Shown here piece after piece: positions 8,911-17,600 of a stretch of DNA of 64,000 bases. The stretch comes from Calothrix sp. PCC 7716 (GTDB lineage: Bacteria; Cyanobacteriota; Cyanobacteriia; Cyanobacteriales; Nostocaceae). The stretch spans positions 10,916,580 to 10,980,579 of the forward strand of contig NZ_AP025018.1 of the NCBI RefSeq assembly GCF_019977735.1, read 5' to 3'. How positions within the stretch are numbered: the stretch's first letter is position 1; the number at the start of each line of letters is the position of its first letter. The notes beneath the pieces were generated by a model that was not told the origin of the DNA, searched no databases, and was given only the letters and a program-made list of their open reading frames with translations. The translations under genes and the position numbers were made by a program.

Positions 8911-9741
8911 AAACGCCCTACTTCAAATATAAAATTTAAAATTCATTAAGAATTCTAAATCCTTACAGCTAGAAAATCGACATTCTTTTACTCGATAATC
9001 ATAGGTAGAAGTGTTACCAGATAAAACAACGTACTTAAGTAAGTCGGCGCCAAGCTTAATTATGCCTTCTTTAACCAATATTGTTACATTTCGTAATACT
9101 GTCATGCTGAGGTACGAAGGGCGCAGTTTTCCCGCTTTCGCGCGCATCTCTATAACGTTTAAAGGTTGTGTAAGAACATATTTCAATACGGATTTAGATT
9201 CATTGTGATAAACACCATACAAAAAGCCCAGCTTTATGACTGGGCTTTTGTGGAGTAAGTCTCCAAGGTTACATATAGAAGTTCAGTATAGTTTTGTTTA
9301 ACTTAATTAGTACTACCATTGCTCTTAGCTTGGTTTCGGAAAAGAAGCAAAATATTTTTCTGAACGCTTCATTTGATTAATTGTAGAAAGTTAGCGCCTA
9401 TTGGTTCTCTTTTCTTACCTCTTTCTTCCCTTCGGGAAAAGCTCCGCTTTACGTGTACTTTGTGTCTAAGAAAGCGGGAAATCCTCGCTCCTTATGTGGT
9501 TTATTCCTGCTTAACCTCTCACGATTGGTTCATGTCAAAAGTTTTGGTGTGTAGGCACCAATAGTAAGGTGGGCATTGCCCAACATACAATACCCCAGAA
9601 TTAATGATATGAACCACTATGCTTAACCTTGAAACTCTTGTCTCTGTGTTCTCAGTGTCTCTGTGGTTAAAAAAAACATTTGCTGCACAGGCTGGAAGCC
9701 TGTGCTACATTTACGTGTGGTGTGCATTGTTAAGGGAAATT
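8911..9741. other. 830-bp repeat-rich intergenic region
   Basis: It holds a copy of the GTCATGCTGAGGTACGAAG repeat (about 9103-9121), a two-hairpin structure on the minus strand (see 9222-9264), the repeat GGTGGGCATTGCCCAAC (9569-9585), a CTCTGTGTTCTCAGTGTCTC segment (9645-9668, recurring at 52964-52988) and CACAGGCTGGAAGCCTGTG (9684-9702). Open frames here on either strand are built partly from these repeats and I do not support them as genes. Confidence 0.6.
9222..9264 (-). terminator. Orphan minus-strand terminator, possible small-RNA 3' end
   Basis: On the minus strand: GGAG-ACTTA-CTCC, then GCCCAG-TCATAAAG-CTGGGC followed by TTTTTGT, a good rho-independent shape. No protein gene ends before it. 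The nearest minus-strand reading upstream is a 15-codon peptide (MKRSEKYFASFPKPS, from about 9374). A short non-coding RNA transcribed from about 9.3-9.4 kb is one explanation. Confidence 0.5.
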
Positions 9742-10740
9742 ATGAAAGCTGTTGTGATGACTGCACCTGGTAATCCTGATGTGCTGCAATTACGAGATTT
9801 ACCATTACCTTCTGTGGGTGATAGAGAACTGTTAGTTAAGCTAAAAGCTGCTGGTGTTAACCCTATTGATACTAAGCTTAGAGGTCGCGGTACTTTTTTT
9901 CCTGATAAAATGCCTGCGGTTCTTGGTTGTGATGGTGCAGGTGTTGTGGAAAAAGTCGGCGCCAACGTAACTAAGTTTCGTGTGGGCGATGAGGTATATT
10001 TTTGTAATGGTGGGTTAGGCGGACATCAAGGTAACTACGCAGAATATACAACAGTAGATGAACGATTTGCCGCACGTAAACCTAAACAAGCTAGTTTTGC
10101 TTTATCTGCTGCGGCGCCTTTGGTATTAATTACAGCTTGGGAAGCTTTGTACGAACGGGGAAAACTTTCGCCAAATGAACGAGTATTAGTTCATGCTGGT
10201 GCTGGAGGTGTTGGACATGTGGCAATACAGCTTGCCAAACTTAAAGGTGCCAGCGTTTGCACTACAATAAGTTCACAAGAAAAAGCACGCTATACTCAAG
10301 AACTTGGCGCCGATTTGGTAATAAACTATAAGCAAAACGATTTTGTTAAAGCAGTATTAGACTGGACTAACGGTGAAGGAGTTGACGTAGCATTTGACAC
10401 TGTTGGTGGAGAAACTCTACAAAAATCTTTTCCAGCAGTACGAGTATATGGTGATGTAGTCACAATTTTGGAACCAGATAAAAATACTGTGTGGAAAGTC
10501 GCGCGTAACCGCAACCTGCGTATTAGTTTAGAGTTGATGCTCACACCCATGTTACAAGGAATGATAGAAACGCAGCAGCATCAAGCCGAAATATTAGAAC
10601 AATGTGCAACTTGGATAGATGAAGGTAAGCTTAAAATTGACGCGCGTCATCAATTCAAATTATCAGAAGCAGCAAAAGCTCATCACTTACTCGAAACAGG
10701 GTCAATCACAGGTAAAATTATCCTACTGACCGAATACTAG
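9742..10740 (+). CDS. Quinone oxidoreductase / zinc-less MDR-family NADPH dehydrogenase
   Basis: 332 residues from the ATG at 9742, preceded by AAGGGA; the frame is open back to 9619, but that part is translated repeat. MDR family: GroES-like N-domain with LPSVGDRELLVKLKAAGVNP and the conserved VLGCDGAGVVEKVG, then a Rossmann domain with HAGAGGVGHVAIQLAKLKGA (about residues 150-169). The structural Cys cluster and the catalytic zinc His/Cys set of alcohol dehydrogenases are absent, which fits the quinone reductase (QOR-like) branch that reduces quinones or enones with NADPH. The next gene starts 16 bases downstream, suggesting co-transcription. Exact substrate unknown. Confidence 0.88.
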   Translation: MKAVVMTAPGNPDVLQLRDLPLPSVGDRELLVKLKAAGVNPIDTKLRGRGTFFPDKMPAVLGCDGAGVVEKVGANVTKFRVGDEVYFCNGGLGGHQGNYAEYTTVDERFAARKPKQASFALSAAAPLVLITAWEALYERGKLSPNERVLVHAGAGGVGHVAIQLAKLKGASVCTTISSQEKARYTQELGADLVINYKQNDFVKAVLDWTNGEGVDVAFDTVGGETLQKSFPAVRVYGDVVTILEPDKNTVWKVARNRNLRISLELMLTPMLQGMIETQQHQAEILEQCATWIDEGKLKIDARHQFKLSEAAKAHHLLETGSITGKIILLTEY

Positions 10741-10756
10741 AAGATTAGCATCGCAT

Positions 10757-12967
10757 TTGAGTAACTACACAAAAGTCCAGCATCCCGTAATAACAATATT
10801 ATTAGCCAGCGCGCTTACCGCTACTTTCTGGTTTATTGGGTTATTTTATATACCTGATTCTCAAGCTCAATCGCAATTAGAACGCACTCCACTAACTTCA
10901 GAAATACTGCAACAGCGAGTTCATAACCCAATTTTACGCGAAGGTAATCCCACCGTAGATTTACGGGAAATGACAATAGATTTACGACCAGATAATGCTA
11001 CTTTTCGCGATGAATTTTATCAAACGCTACGAAAGGAAATACAAAAAACAGGCGCCAAACCATTCGGTTTAGATTTAAGCAACTCATTAATTCAAGGTGA
11101 TTTTATTGGTAGCGACTTGGGACTGCGAACCACAATTTACCCCCAAGCAATTTCTCCAACTTTTACTCCCAGTGAGCAAGAACAACTGCAACAGCTACGC
11201 GAGGTATGTTTAAAATCACTAAGTATAGGATTCCCAAGTGCAAAAGATTGTCGTTCGTTATTACGTCAAGAAGCAAATATATCTACTGTAGAGAGCGTTT
11301 TTCGCTCGGCACTCATTATGCAACAAACGCGGTTTAATGGCGCCGTCCAGTTTGCCAATACATTTTTTCTTCAACCAGTTGATGCGAGTGGCGCCGTTTT
11401 TAACCAATCTGTAAATTTTACAGAAGCTCGGTTTGGTAGTACCGTCAGCTTTGCTAATGCTACTTTTCGTAAAGATATTCAGCTAACAAATAGTATATTT
11501 TTTAACAAAGTAGATTTAAAGCAAGCGCAATTCCAGGAAGCTGTTTATTTTCAAGATAGTAGTTTTTCTCTTAGCGCTAACTTTAAAGATGCAATTTTTC
11601 GCTCTTTGGTAAGGTTTAACCGCGCACGCTTTGGAGGTAATGCTGATTTCTCTCAGGTTCGGTTTCTCGGTCAGGTACAGTTTACCGCAGCAGATTTTAA
11701 TGAATTCCTTTTACTAACCGAAGCAGCATTCGAGCAAGCTGTAACGTTTCGCGAAGCTAGATTTTATCAACCTGTGACACTAAGAGGCGCCAGCATTCTT
11801 AATATAGCTGACTTCAGCGATGCTATTTTTGCTCTTAATGCTTATTTAAACGTATCAGGACTAGCATTTAACTCAAATAGCGCCAAAATTTTAGGGAATC
11901 CTGGTGAAATAGGCAGAATGCTTTATGTGTCATCTTTAATCGGAAATCAAAACGTATTGCGGAATTTAATGCAAAATTTCCGCTCGTTGCAGCAAATTAG
12001 CGACATTAACCAGCTTGAATATACAAAGCAACAATTACGGTTTATAGAATTGAGTCGGCGATTATTTGGTACAAATATAAATAAAGCCTCTACAGAAAAA
12101 TTAAAAAGCCTAGGTCTAACACAACTTCAAATAGAAGGAATTATTAATCATCGTAACAAAGAACAATTTCGCAACCAAAGCGAACTGTTAGAACTACCTG
12201 AAATAGATTTTGAGACATATATTAAAATACGTGACCAAATAATCGTCGATGAACCTTTATTAATTGGTGAATGGATATTAACAGCATGGAGTTGGCTATT
12301 TATTGCTGTATTATTATTACTTTCTGGTTACGGTACACAAGTTTGGTTAGTGTTTGGTGTTGGCGCCATTGCAATAGCTTATTTTGGATTATTATATTGG
12401 CTTATCGATAAATATAGGCGCCTGCGCCCAGTTCCAATAGTTCCAACTTGTTATGAAATAAGCTGGATATTAACATCCTATTTTATATTTACATCTATTG
12501 GACTAATTGCTATTTTTCGCAACGCCGAACAGCCTTGGTTGACACTAGGATGTTTAGTATTAATAATTTTACCTGTACCCTTAATACTACTAGCTCGACT
12601 TTACCAAATAGGGCGTTTTCATAACAAGATGGACGTATCCTATTTTACCGAAGATGGTACATTACGTCAGTTACGCTTGTTAATTGGGCGCCTGCCCGTA
12701 ATACCCAGAAACCCATCATTTCGCGAAAGATACATGCCCATATTATGGGACAAACGCTGGAATTGGCTCAACTATTACGACTTTAGTCTAAATAATTTAA
12801 TGCGATTAGGCTTTAATGATATTCGTCTACGCGATGAATGTCTCCCAGGAATTATATCAAGCTTGGCATGGTTCCAATGGAGTCTAGGAGTACTTTATAT
12901 AACTCTACTCTTATGGACACTATCGCGCACAATTCCAGGACTAAATTTATTAATTTACTTGAAGTAA
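10757..12967 (+). CDS. Pentapeptide-repeat membrane protein with internal ComEA-type helix-hairpin-helix
   Basis: 736 residues from a TTG start 16 bases after the oxidoreductase. A signal anchor (ITILLASALTATFWFIGLFY) leads. Residues about 185-370 form a pentapeptide-repeat beta-helix of the F-x-x-A-x-F type (e.g. AVFNQSVNFTEARFGSTVSF). Next, about 430-490, comes INKASTEKLKSLGLTQLQIE, a helix-hairpin-helix of the ComEA/'established NxAs.eeL..LpgI' kind. Three to four membrane segments (about 505-620) follow, then a ~100-residue cytoplasmic or periplasmic tail and a last hydrophobic helix. I know of no named function. The repeat and HhH parts suggest a scaffold presented on the membrane. Confidence 0.75.
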   Translation: MSNYTKVQHPVITILLASALTATFWFIGLFYIPDSQAQSQLERTPLTSEILQQRVHNPILREGNPTVDLREMTIDLRPDNATFRDEFYQTLRKEIQKTGAKPFGLDLSNSLIQGDFIGSDLGLRTTIYPQAISPTFTPSEQEQLQQLREVCLKSLSIGFPSAKDCRSLLRQEANISTVESVFRSALIMQQTRFNGAVQFANTFFLQPVDASGAVFNQSVNFTEARFGSTVSFANATFRKDIQLTNSIFFNKVDLKQAQFQEAVYFQDSSFSLSANFKDAIFRSLVRFNRARFGGNADFSQVRFLGQVQFTAADFNEFLLLTEAAFEQAVTFREARFYQPVTLRGASILNIADFSDAIFALNAYLNVSGLAFNSNSAKILGNPGEIGRMLYVSSLIGNQNVLRNLMQNFRSLQQISDINQLEYTKQQLRFIELSRRLFGTNINKASTEKLKSLGLTQLQIEGIINHRNKEQFRNQSELLELPEIDFETYIKIRDQIIVDEPLLIGEWILTAWSWLFIAVLLLLSGYGTQVWLVFGVGAIAIAYFGLLYWLIDKYRRLRPVPIVPTCYEISWILTSYFIFTSIGLIAIFRNAEQPWLTLGCLVLIILPVPLILLARLYQIGRFHNKMDVSYFTEDGTLRQLRLLIGRLPVIPRNPSFRERYMPILWDKRWNWLNYYDFSLNNLMRLGFNDIRLRDECLPGIISSLAWFQWSLGVLYITLLLWTLSRTIPGLNLLIYLK

Positions 12968-12972
12968 TAAAT

Positions 12973-13043
12973 TTGAAACCTGGTTTCTGTGGAAAGTTGT
13001 TATTTTTATTACATGCTATCAACAAAGAAACCAGGTTTCTAAT
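12973..13043. repeat. Inverted pair of AGAAACCTGGTTTCT elements
   Basis: TTGAAACCTGGTTTCTGTGG at 12971-12990 faces AAAGAAACCAGGTTTCTAAT at 13025-13043. The two can pair. A relative (CAGAAACCCGGTTTCTAGGG) is at 31621-31640. Confidence 0.7.
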
Positions 13044-13136
13044 AAAATAAAGTTTACTTAAAGATATATTATAAAATTATCTACAGAATACAAAAATATT
13101 AGATACTAATTAAGCCAGGGTTAATTATCTAATAAA

Positions 13137-14000
13137 ATGAGAACTGATTCCATTTTCTATCAATTATTCCAGCTAGTGCCAAGCGTTTTATTTGAACTGA
13201 TAGGAGAATCAGCATCAAAGTACGAAAGTTACGAATTTTCTACCAGAGAAGTTAAAGAGTTATCGTTTCGCTTTGATGGCATATATTTGCCCGTCACTAA
13301 TGATTTAGAAAAACTGATTTACTTTGTTGAAGTGCAATATCGTAAACGAGATAGCTTTTACTGGGACTTGTTTGGAGAGATAGGTTTATACAATAGTCAA
13401 TACCAGCCTAAACAAGATTGGCGTGCGGTAGCAATATTTGCCAAAGAAAGCTTTGACCCAGGCCCACTAAAACAGTATCAGGAGTTTTTTGATAGCGGAC
13501 GTGTGTCAATAGTATACCTAGATAAGCTATCACAAAAATCTTCACCCTCATCCCTTGGGTTAGGAATGATAGAATTAGTACAAGAGCCAGAAGCAAACGC
13601 TGGAAACAAAGCTAGAGAGCTAGCACAACAAACTAGGCAGCAAATAACATCCTATGAAACCCAAGATAAAATCTTGGAGCTAATCGATAAAATATTGGTA
13701 TATAAATTTCCTCAACTGAGCAGGCAGGAGTTAGATCGTATGTTTACCTTAGATGACTTAAAACAGACCCGATACTTTCAGGATGTACAACAAGAAGCGA
13801 AGGTAGAAAATGCCCGCAAATATATTCTGGAAGTTTTGAAAGCTCGCTTTGCTAATGATATACCTTCTAAGATTGTAGAAAAGTTAAATCAAATCGAGGA
13901 TTTATCTTGTCTTGACCAAATTGTTAAAAAAGCCGCTACTGCTAAGAGTCTTGCGGAATTTCGTTCATTTCTAAAACAATTACCTGATAATCGTGCATAG
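13137..14000 (+). CDS. Rpn-family (DUF2887) PD-(D/E)XK nuclease / putative transposase
   Basis: 287 residues. The N-terminal half matches the cyanobacterial DUF2887/Rpn group: MRTDSIFYQLFQLVPSVLFE, then RFDGIYLP (Asp of the nuclease core) and IYFVEVQYRK (the E-x-Q variant of ExK). Rpn proteins are DNA endonucleases that promote RecA-independent recombination. The C-terminal half is helical and ends in a region (LDDLKQTRYFQDVQQEAK) typical of the family. A short second copy of the LDDLKQTR coding segment lies 150 bases past the stop, so the locus has been rearranged. No terminal inverted repeats or target duplication mark it as a transposable unit. Confidence 0.8.
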   Translation: MRTDSIFYQLFQLVPSVLFELIGESASKYESYEFSTREVKELSFRFDGIYLPVTNDLEKLIYFVEVQYRKRDSFYWDLFGEIGLYNSQYQPKQDWRAVAIFAKESFDPGPLKQYQEFFDSGRVSIVYLDKLSQKSSPSSLGLGMIELVQEPEANAGNKARELAQQTRQQITSYETQDKILELIDKILVYKFPQLSRQELDRMFTLDDLKQTRYFQDVQQEAKVENARKYILEVLKARFANDIPSKIVEKLNQIEDLSCLDQIVKKAATAKSLAEFRSFLKQLPDNRA

Positions 14001-14040
14001 GAGACTATTTGTAAAGAAATGTTAAATGGTTCAAATTAAT

Positions 14041-14112
14041 ACGTAGGTTGGGTTCCCGTGTACAGCGCAACCCAACATTATGGAACGGGCAAGGATGCCC
14101 ATTCCACAAGAG
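14041..14112. repeat. Two intergenic palindromes
   Basis: GTAGGTTGGGTTCCCGTG with its complement CAACCCAAC (14043-14076; compare 41758-41777), then a GGGCAAGGATGCCCATTCC copy (14086-14106) of the GGGCATCCTTGCCCGT family in reverse orientation. Confidence 0.75.
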
Positions 14113-14153
14113 ATATTAATTTACATTCTGGGTTAATTTAATTTTTGGAAGTC

Positions 14154-14182
14154 CCTTAGATGACTTAAAACAAACACGCTTC
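14154..14182 (+). pseudogene. Fragment of a second DUF2887 gene
   Basis: The 20 bases CCTTAGATGACTTAAAACA plus the following ACACGCTTC match 13748-13772 of the intact nuclease gene with few changes and would encode LDDLKQTRF. Nothing else of the gene remains. Confidence 0.55.
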
Positions 14183-14205
14183 GTTAACTAACTAACAATA
14201 AAATC

Positions 14206-14679
14206 ATGCTTAAAAAACTCTTGAGTCCATGTAGAGGCGCCCACGCATCGCATTTACTAAATTTAACATTAGGGATTGGCGCCACACTCGCATTAACATC
14301 TCCATCATTTGCCCAATCAACAATTATTTACCAACGCACCACTACTTACGATAACTACGCTTACCCCCATGTTACTCCTTATCCTGTAAGCCCAATTGGG
14401 GGACGCAGTTTATTTCCACCCAAGACTAATTTATTTGACCAAAATCCCACGAATAGTTTATTCCCTAACAATCCTAATAATAACATTTTGTTTCCAGGAG
14501 TTAGGGTATATAGGCGCCCACACATTAGGCAGTATGTCAATGACTCTACGTTGGTGAACCCAGTGTTAGTAAACCCTAACATTCGGAACTCGACTATTAT
14601 TAACCCGACAATAATTAATAATCCTTATTATCGGCGCCTGCCTAGAAAAGGTTCTGTGTTTATGTATAGTTTCCCGTAG
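14206..14679 (+). CDS. Secreted Asn/Pro-rich hypothetical protein
   Basis: 157 residues with a signal peptide ending around ALTSPSFAQ (residue 36). The mature protein is low-complexity: LFPPKTNLFDQNPTNSLFPN and then short alternating hydrophobic-Asn units (LVNPVLVNPNIRNSTIINPT), a pattern that could stack as a beta-solenoid. A basic RRLPRKG precedes the end. No family recognised. Four GGCGCC sites fall within this short gene. Confidence 0.65.
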   Translation: MLKKLLSPCRGAHASHLLNLTLGIGATLALTSPSFAQSTIIYQRTTTYDNYAYPHVTPYPVSPIGGRSLFPPKTNLFDQNPTNSLFPNNPNNNILFPGVRVYRRPHIRQYVNDSTLVNPVLVNPNIRNSTIINPTIINNPYYRRLPRKGSVFMYSFP

Positions 14680-14683
14680 GTAA

Positions 14684-14708
14684 TGCACAGGCAGGATGCC
14701 TGTGCCAC
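14684..14708. repeat. Palindrome GCACAGGCAGGATGCCTGTGC between convergent genes
   Basis: A perfect hairpin-forming repeat of the CACAGGCTGGAAGCCTGTG family lying between the stops of the secreted protein gene and argB, so it could serve as a shared transcript end. Confidence 0.65.
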
Positions 14709-14712
14709 AAGA

Positions 14713-15606
14713 TTAAGATGTAAAATGTGACCCAACTAGCATTGTGCCAATACCTACATCGGTAAAGATTTCTAGGAGTAGGGAATGGGGTATGCGACCG
14801 TCTAGGATGTGCGCTGCTTTTACTCCTTGGGCAAGTGAGCGAACACAACAATTAACTTTAGGTATCATTCCACCCGCTACTACTCCTGTTCCTATTAGGT
14901 CGCGCGCTTCTTGAATATCAAGTTTGGGAATTAGGGTTGATGGGTCTTTATAATTTTCGAGTATTCCGCGTGTGTCGGTTAGTAATATTAATTTTTCGGC
15001 ATTAAGTGCAGCAGCTATTTCTCCGGCGACGGTATCGGCGTTGATATTGTATGATTGCCCAGTTTCATCAGCAGCAACGCTGGATACAACTGGAATATAA
15101 CCATTCTCAACTAATGTGTTAAGTATTGTAACGTCAATACCACTTACATCTCCAACAAAACCAATTCCTTCTTGACCTTGAGGACGAGCTTTGATTAAGT
15201 TACCGTCTTTGCCGCATAGTCCCACAGCTTTTCCACCTGCTTGATTAATTAAAGCAACAATTTCTTTGTTGACCCGTCCTACTAATACCATCTCGACAAC
15301 ATCCATTGTTGGTGCGTCGGTAACACGTAACCCATTTTTAAACTGTGCTTCGATACCGAGCTTGTCTAACCAGCTATTTATTTCTGGTCCACCACCGTGA
15401 ACGACGATAGGACGTAGACCCACACAAGAGAGAAAAACTATGTCACGAATTACTGTATCCTTGAGTTCGCTGTCTTTCATTGCTGCACCACCGTATTTGA
15501 CAACTACGGTGCGACCTGCGAATTGTTGGATGTAAGGTAATGCTTCGCTAAGTACTCTAACGCGGGTTGCTTCGGCTTGTTTGATATATTCGGTATCGTT
15601 AACCAT
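14713..15606 (-). CDS. argB: Acetylglutamate kinase
   Basis: 297 residues; phosphorylates N-acetyl-L-glutamate with ATP, the second and controlled step of arginine synthesis. The amino-acid-kinase fold shows [12 protein letters not shown] (about residues 34-45, phosphate-binding Lys), [13 protein letters not shown] (about 68-80) and the late LLTDTRGIL. In cyanobacteria this enzyme is relieved from arginine inhibition by binding the PII protein GlnB; the N-terminal helix ([21 protein letters not shown]) expected of arginine-sensitive, PII-binding hexameric forms is present. Start is the first ATG, preceded on its own strand by GGAG. No other arg gene is adjacent. Confidence 0.96.
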   Translation of the reverse strand: MVNDTEYIKQAEATRVRVLSEALPYIQQFAGRTVVVKYGGAAMKDSELKDTVIRDIVFLSCVGLRPIVVHGGGPEINSWLDKLGIEAQFKNGLRVTDAPTMDVVEMVLVGRVNKEIVALINQAGGKAVGLCGKDGNLIKARPQGQEGIGFVGDVSGIDVTILNTLVENGYIPVVSSVAADETGQSYNINADTVAGEIAAALNAEKLILLTDTRGILENYKDPSTLIPKLDIQEARDLIGTGVVAGGMIPKVNCCVRSLAQGVKAAHILDGRIPHSLLLEIFTDVGIGTMLVGSHFTS

Positions 15607-15811
15607 TGGGAGGAGCTATATTTTGAATGAGTTTAAGAAAGTTTTACACTTTCAACAATTTCTCACAAGACGGTATCAAACCTACACTCTTTGTGTTTAA
15701 AATTTGTAAAAAACGATAGTTATAGAGCGTAAAAAGGTGCCGATGAAGATAAAATTTTGCTGTCGTCAAACCCGTAGATAGTTTAAGCTAGCTGAAGATT
15801 GTTTTAATTTT

Positions 15812-16711
15812 ATGGTAAAAAGAGGCGGTAGTGTGCCTAAAAAAACTGGTTTAATTTCTTTTCTAGTGGTTTGTAGCTTATGGTGTTTGCCTTCGAGCGC
15901 AAATGCACAAGCTTTGATACCCCATACATTGCAACTAGATGCAGCAAAGCTTGAAAAACAAGGGTTATCTCTAGCTCAAGAAGCAGCTTCGTTGGGACAG
16001 TTTCAGCAATATGAGCTTGCTTTACCACGCGCGCGCTTGGCATCGCAACTCGCACCGAAAAACGATAAAGTGTGGTTCCTGTTGGGCGGGTTGTATTTAC
16101 AAACGAAAGATTATAATAATGCCATCAGTTCTTTAAGAAAGGCTCAGGCACTCAATCCTAAGAACGCTGACGTTCAGTTTGCTTTGGGTTCTGTCCACTT
16201 TCAACAACAAAAATATCAAGAAGCTGCCGGATTTTACCAAGCAGGTTTAAGATTAAAACCAAATGACCCCGAAGGATTATTCGACTTGGGCAATGCTTTT
16301 TACATGCTTGGAAAATTGCCTGATGCCATAGCCCAATACAACAAGGCAGTTGCTCAAAATAAAAAATTCTGGCCAGCAATTAACAATATTGGTTTAATTA
16401 AGTACGAACAAGGTGATGTAACTGGCGCCATTAAGCAATGGCAAACTGCTGTGTCACTCGATAAACAAGCTGCTGAACCTTTGCTAGCACTAGCTGTAGC
16501 ATTGCACGCTAGAGGAGACCGACAACAAGCACTCGCACTTGGAGTACAAGCACTTCGTATCGATAACCGTTATGCTGACCTAGAATTTTTAAAGCAAAAC
16601 CTCTGGGGTACACGCTTACTAGCTGACACGAAAAAATTCATTGAGTTACCTGGTGTTCAAGCAGCTATCGAACAACGCGAAAGTCAGTCATCAAGACAAA
16701 GACCACAGTAA
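15812..16711 (+). CDS. Exported tetratricopeptide-repeat protein
   Basis: 299 residues. A signal peptide or anchor (ISFLVVCSLWCLPSSANA) is followed by about six TPR motifs, roughly residues 60-265, with regular 34-residue spacing (e.g. ALNPKNADVQFALGSVHFQQ, then GLRLKPNDPEGLFDLGNAFY). TPR arrays bind other proteins, here on the periplasmic or thylakoid-lumen side. It ends in a short Gln/Arg-rich tail. It faces away from argB across a 200-base divergent promoter region. No specific partner can be named. Confidence 0.85.
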   Translation: MVKRGGSVPKKTGLISFLVVCSLWCLPSSANAQALIPHTLQLDAAKLEKQGLSLAQEAASLGQFQQYELALPRARLASQLAPKNDKVWFLLGGLYLQTKDYNNAISSLRKAQALNPKNADVQFALGSVHFQQQKYQEAAGFYQAGLRLKPNDPEGLFDLGNAFYMLGKLPDAIAQYNKAVAQNKKFWPAINNIGLIKYEQGDVTGAIKQWQTAVSLDKQAAEPLLALAVALHARGDRQQALALGVQALRIDNRYADLEFLKQNLWGTRLLADTKKFIELPGVQAAIEQRESQSSRQRPQ

Positions 16712-16717
16712 ATTGTA

Positions 16718-16745
16718 GGATAGGCGCCTCGCCTGTCCCACAACC
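16718..16745. repeat. Palindromic repeat around GGATAGGCGCCTCGCCTGTCC
   Basis: An imperfect inverted repeat just after the TPR gene stop, containing one GGCGCC site; it may form its transcript-end hairpin. Confidence 0.5.
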
Positions 16746-16821
16746 CTCTCCAAATTTTAAATTCCCTATTGCAAGATTACGCACAATACAGTACATATAT
16801 ATTGTAAAGAATAAAAAGCAA

Positions 16822-16848
16822 TAGCTCGACTCATAAAAGTCAAGCTAC
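16822..16848 (-). terminator. Rho-independent terminator of the response-regulator transcript
   Basis: On the minus strand TAGCTTGACT-TTTATG-AGTCGAGCTA is followed by TTGCTTTTT. One G-U pair, otherwise a full 10-bp stem. It lies directly after the tiny ORF that overlaps the response-regulator stop. Confidence 0.65.
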
Positions 16849-16853
16849 TGTTC

Positions 16854-16955
16854 TTAAAAGGTGATATTTTGGGATAGTTCTAACACGGCTTGTAAGATTT
16901 GTTGGCAGGACAAAGGGTTTTCCTTTTCAAGCGCAAGGTTTTCAAGCATTATCAT
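16854..16955 (-). CDS. Tiny ORF overlapping the response regulator stop (33 aa)
   Basis: Two ATGs (16955 and 16949) fall in the last codons of the response regulator in another frame (ATGATAATGCTTGA), a usual layout for translational coupling. The product would be MIMLENLALEKENPLSCQQI followed by LQAVLELSQNITF: amphipathic and helical, ending right before the terminator. It is short and may instead be the remnant of a frameshifted C-terminal extension of the regulator. No family known. Confidence 0.4.
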   Translation of the reverse strand: MIMLENLALEKENPLSCQQILQAVLELSQNITF

Positions 16956-17349
16956 CTTTGGGTAAGAGTGCCACTATTTGGTCTACAAACTGTTGATGGT
17001 CAACGACAGGCTTAGAAATGTAGCCATCTGCACCACTCTGCTTAAGGAAATTCTCACGGTCACCTTCCATAGCATGTGCCGTTACCAAAATAATTGGTAA
17101 AGACGAAGTTTGTGGGTCGGATTTTAACATTTGTGTAATCTTGATACCATCAACAGACTTACCCTGGTAAACACTTCGAGATAGCGAAACATCCATCAGA
17201 ATAATGTCGGCATCTCCTGATTGGGCAATTTTCATTACCTCTTCCACATTTTCCGTGTGTTTGACATCTAAGCCGCCCCGCTTGGTCAAAATCTTGGAAA
17301 AAACGCGAGCGTTAATCAGATCGTCTTCGACAATCAATACAGTTTTCAT
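16942..17349 (-). CDS. CheY-like single-domain response regulator
   Basis: 135 residues, a lone receiver domain. It has the acidic pair EDD (residues 8-10), phospho-acceptor Asp in ILMDVSLS (about 52), Thr/Ala in LVTAHAM (about 90) and Lys in YISKPVV (about 112). It relays a phosphate signal by binding a partner and has no DNA-binding output domain. A slightly long beta3-alpha3 loop (SRSVYQGKSVDG) is typical of regulators from cyanobacterial hybrid-kinase pathways. No histidine kinase gene is nearby, so its input is unknown. Confidence 0.92.
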   Translation of the reverse strand: MKTVLIVEDDLINARVFSKILTKRGGLDVKHTENVEEVMKIAQSGDADIILMDVSLSRSVYQGKSVDGIKITQMLKSDPQTSSLPIILVTAHAMEGDRENFLKQSGADGYISKPVVDHQQFVDQIVALLPKDDNA

Positions 17350-17600
17350 GCGAATTTAACTTGTAGGGTGAAAGGGATGACTACCTGACTTTTCAGTTAT
17401 ACGTCTCCTTGTTTATTAATCCATACGTTTCTTTATCATCAAGGATAATACTACTGTTTTTTATCCTGTCTTGTATCAAAATTGTGTTTCAATGTGCTGC
17501 CTAACTGCGAATGCTTACGCATTACACAAAAGGCGCCCCGAAAGTGTTCAAAAACTAAAACTTTGTTTGTATAGATTAGATAGATATCAGGTAAAAACTC

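Noticed and set aside
8923-9222. 99-codon minus-strand frame upstream of mltA
   Set aside because: Its middle (AKAGKLRPSYLSMT) is translation of the GTCATGCTGAGG repeat and it has no recognisable domain; I treat it as repeat-derived.
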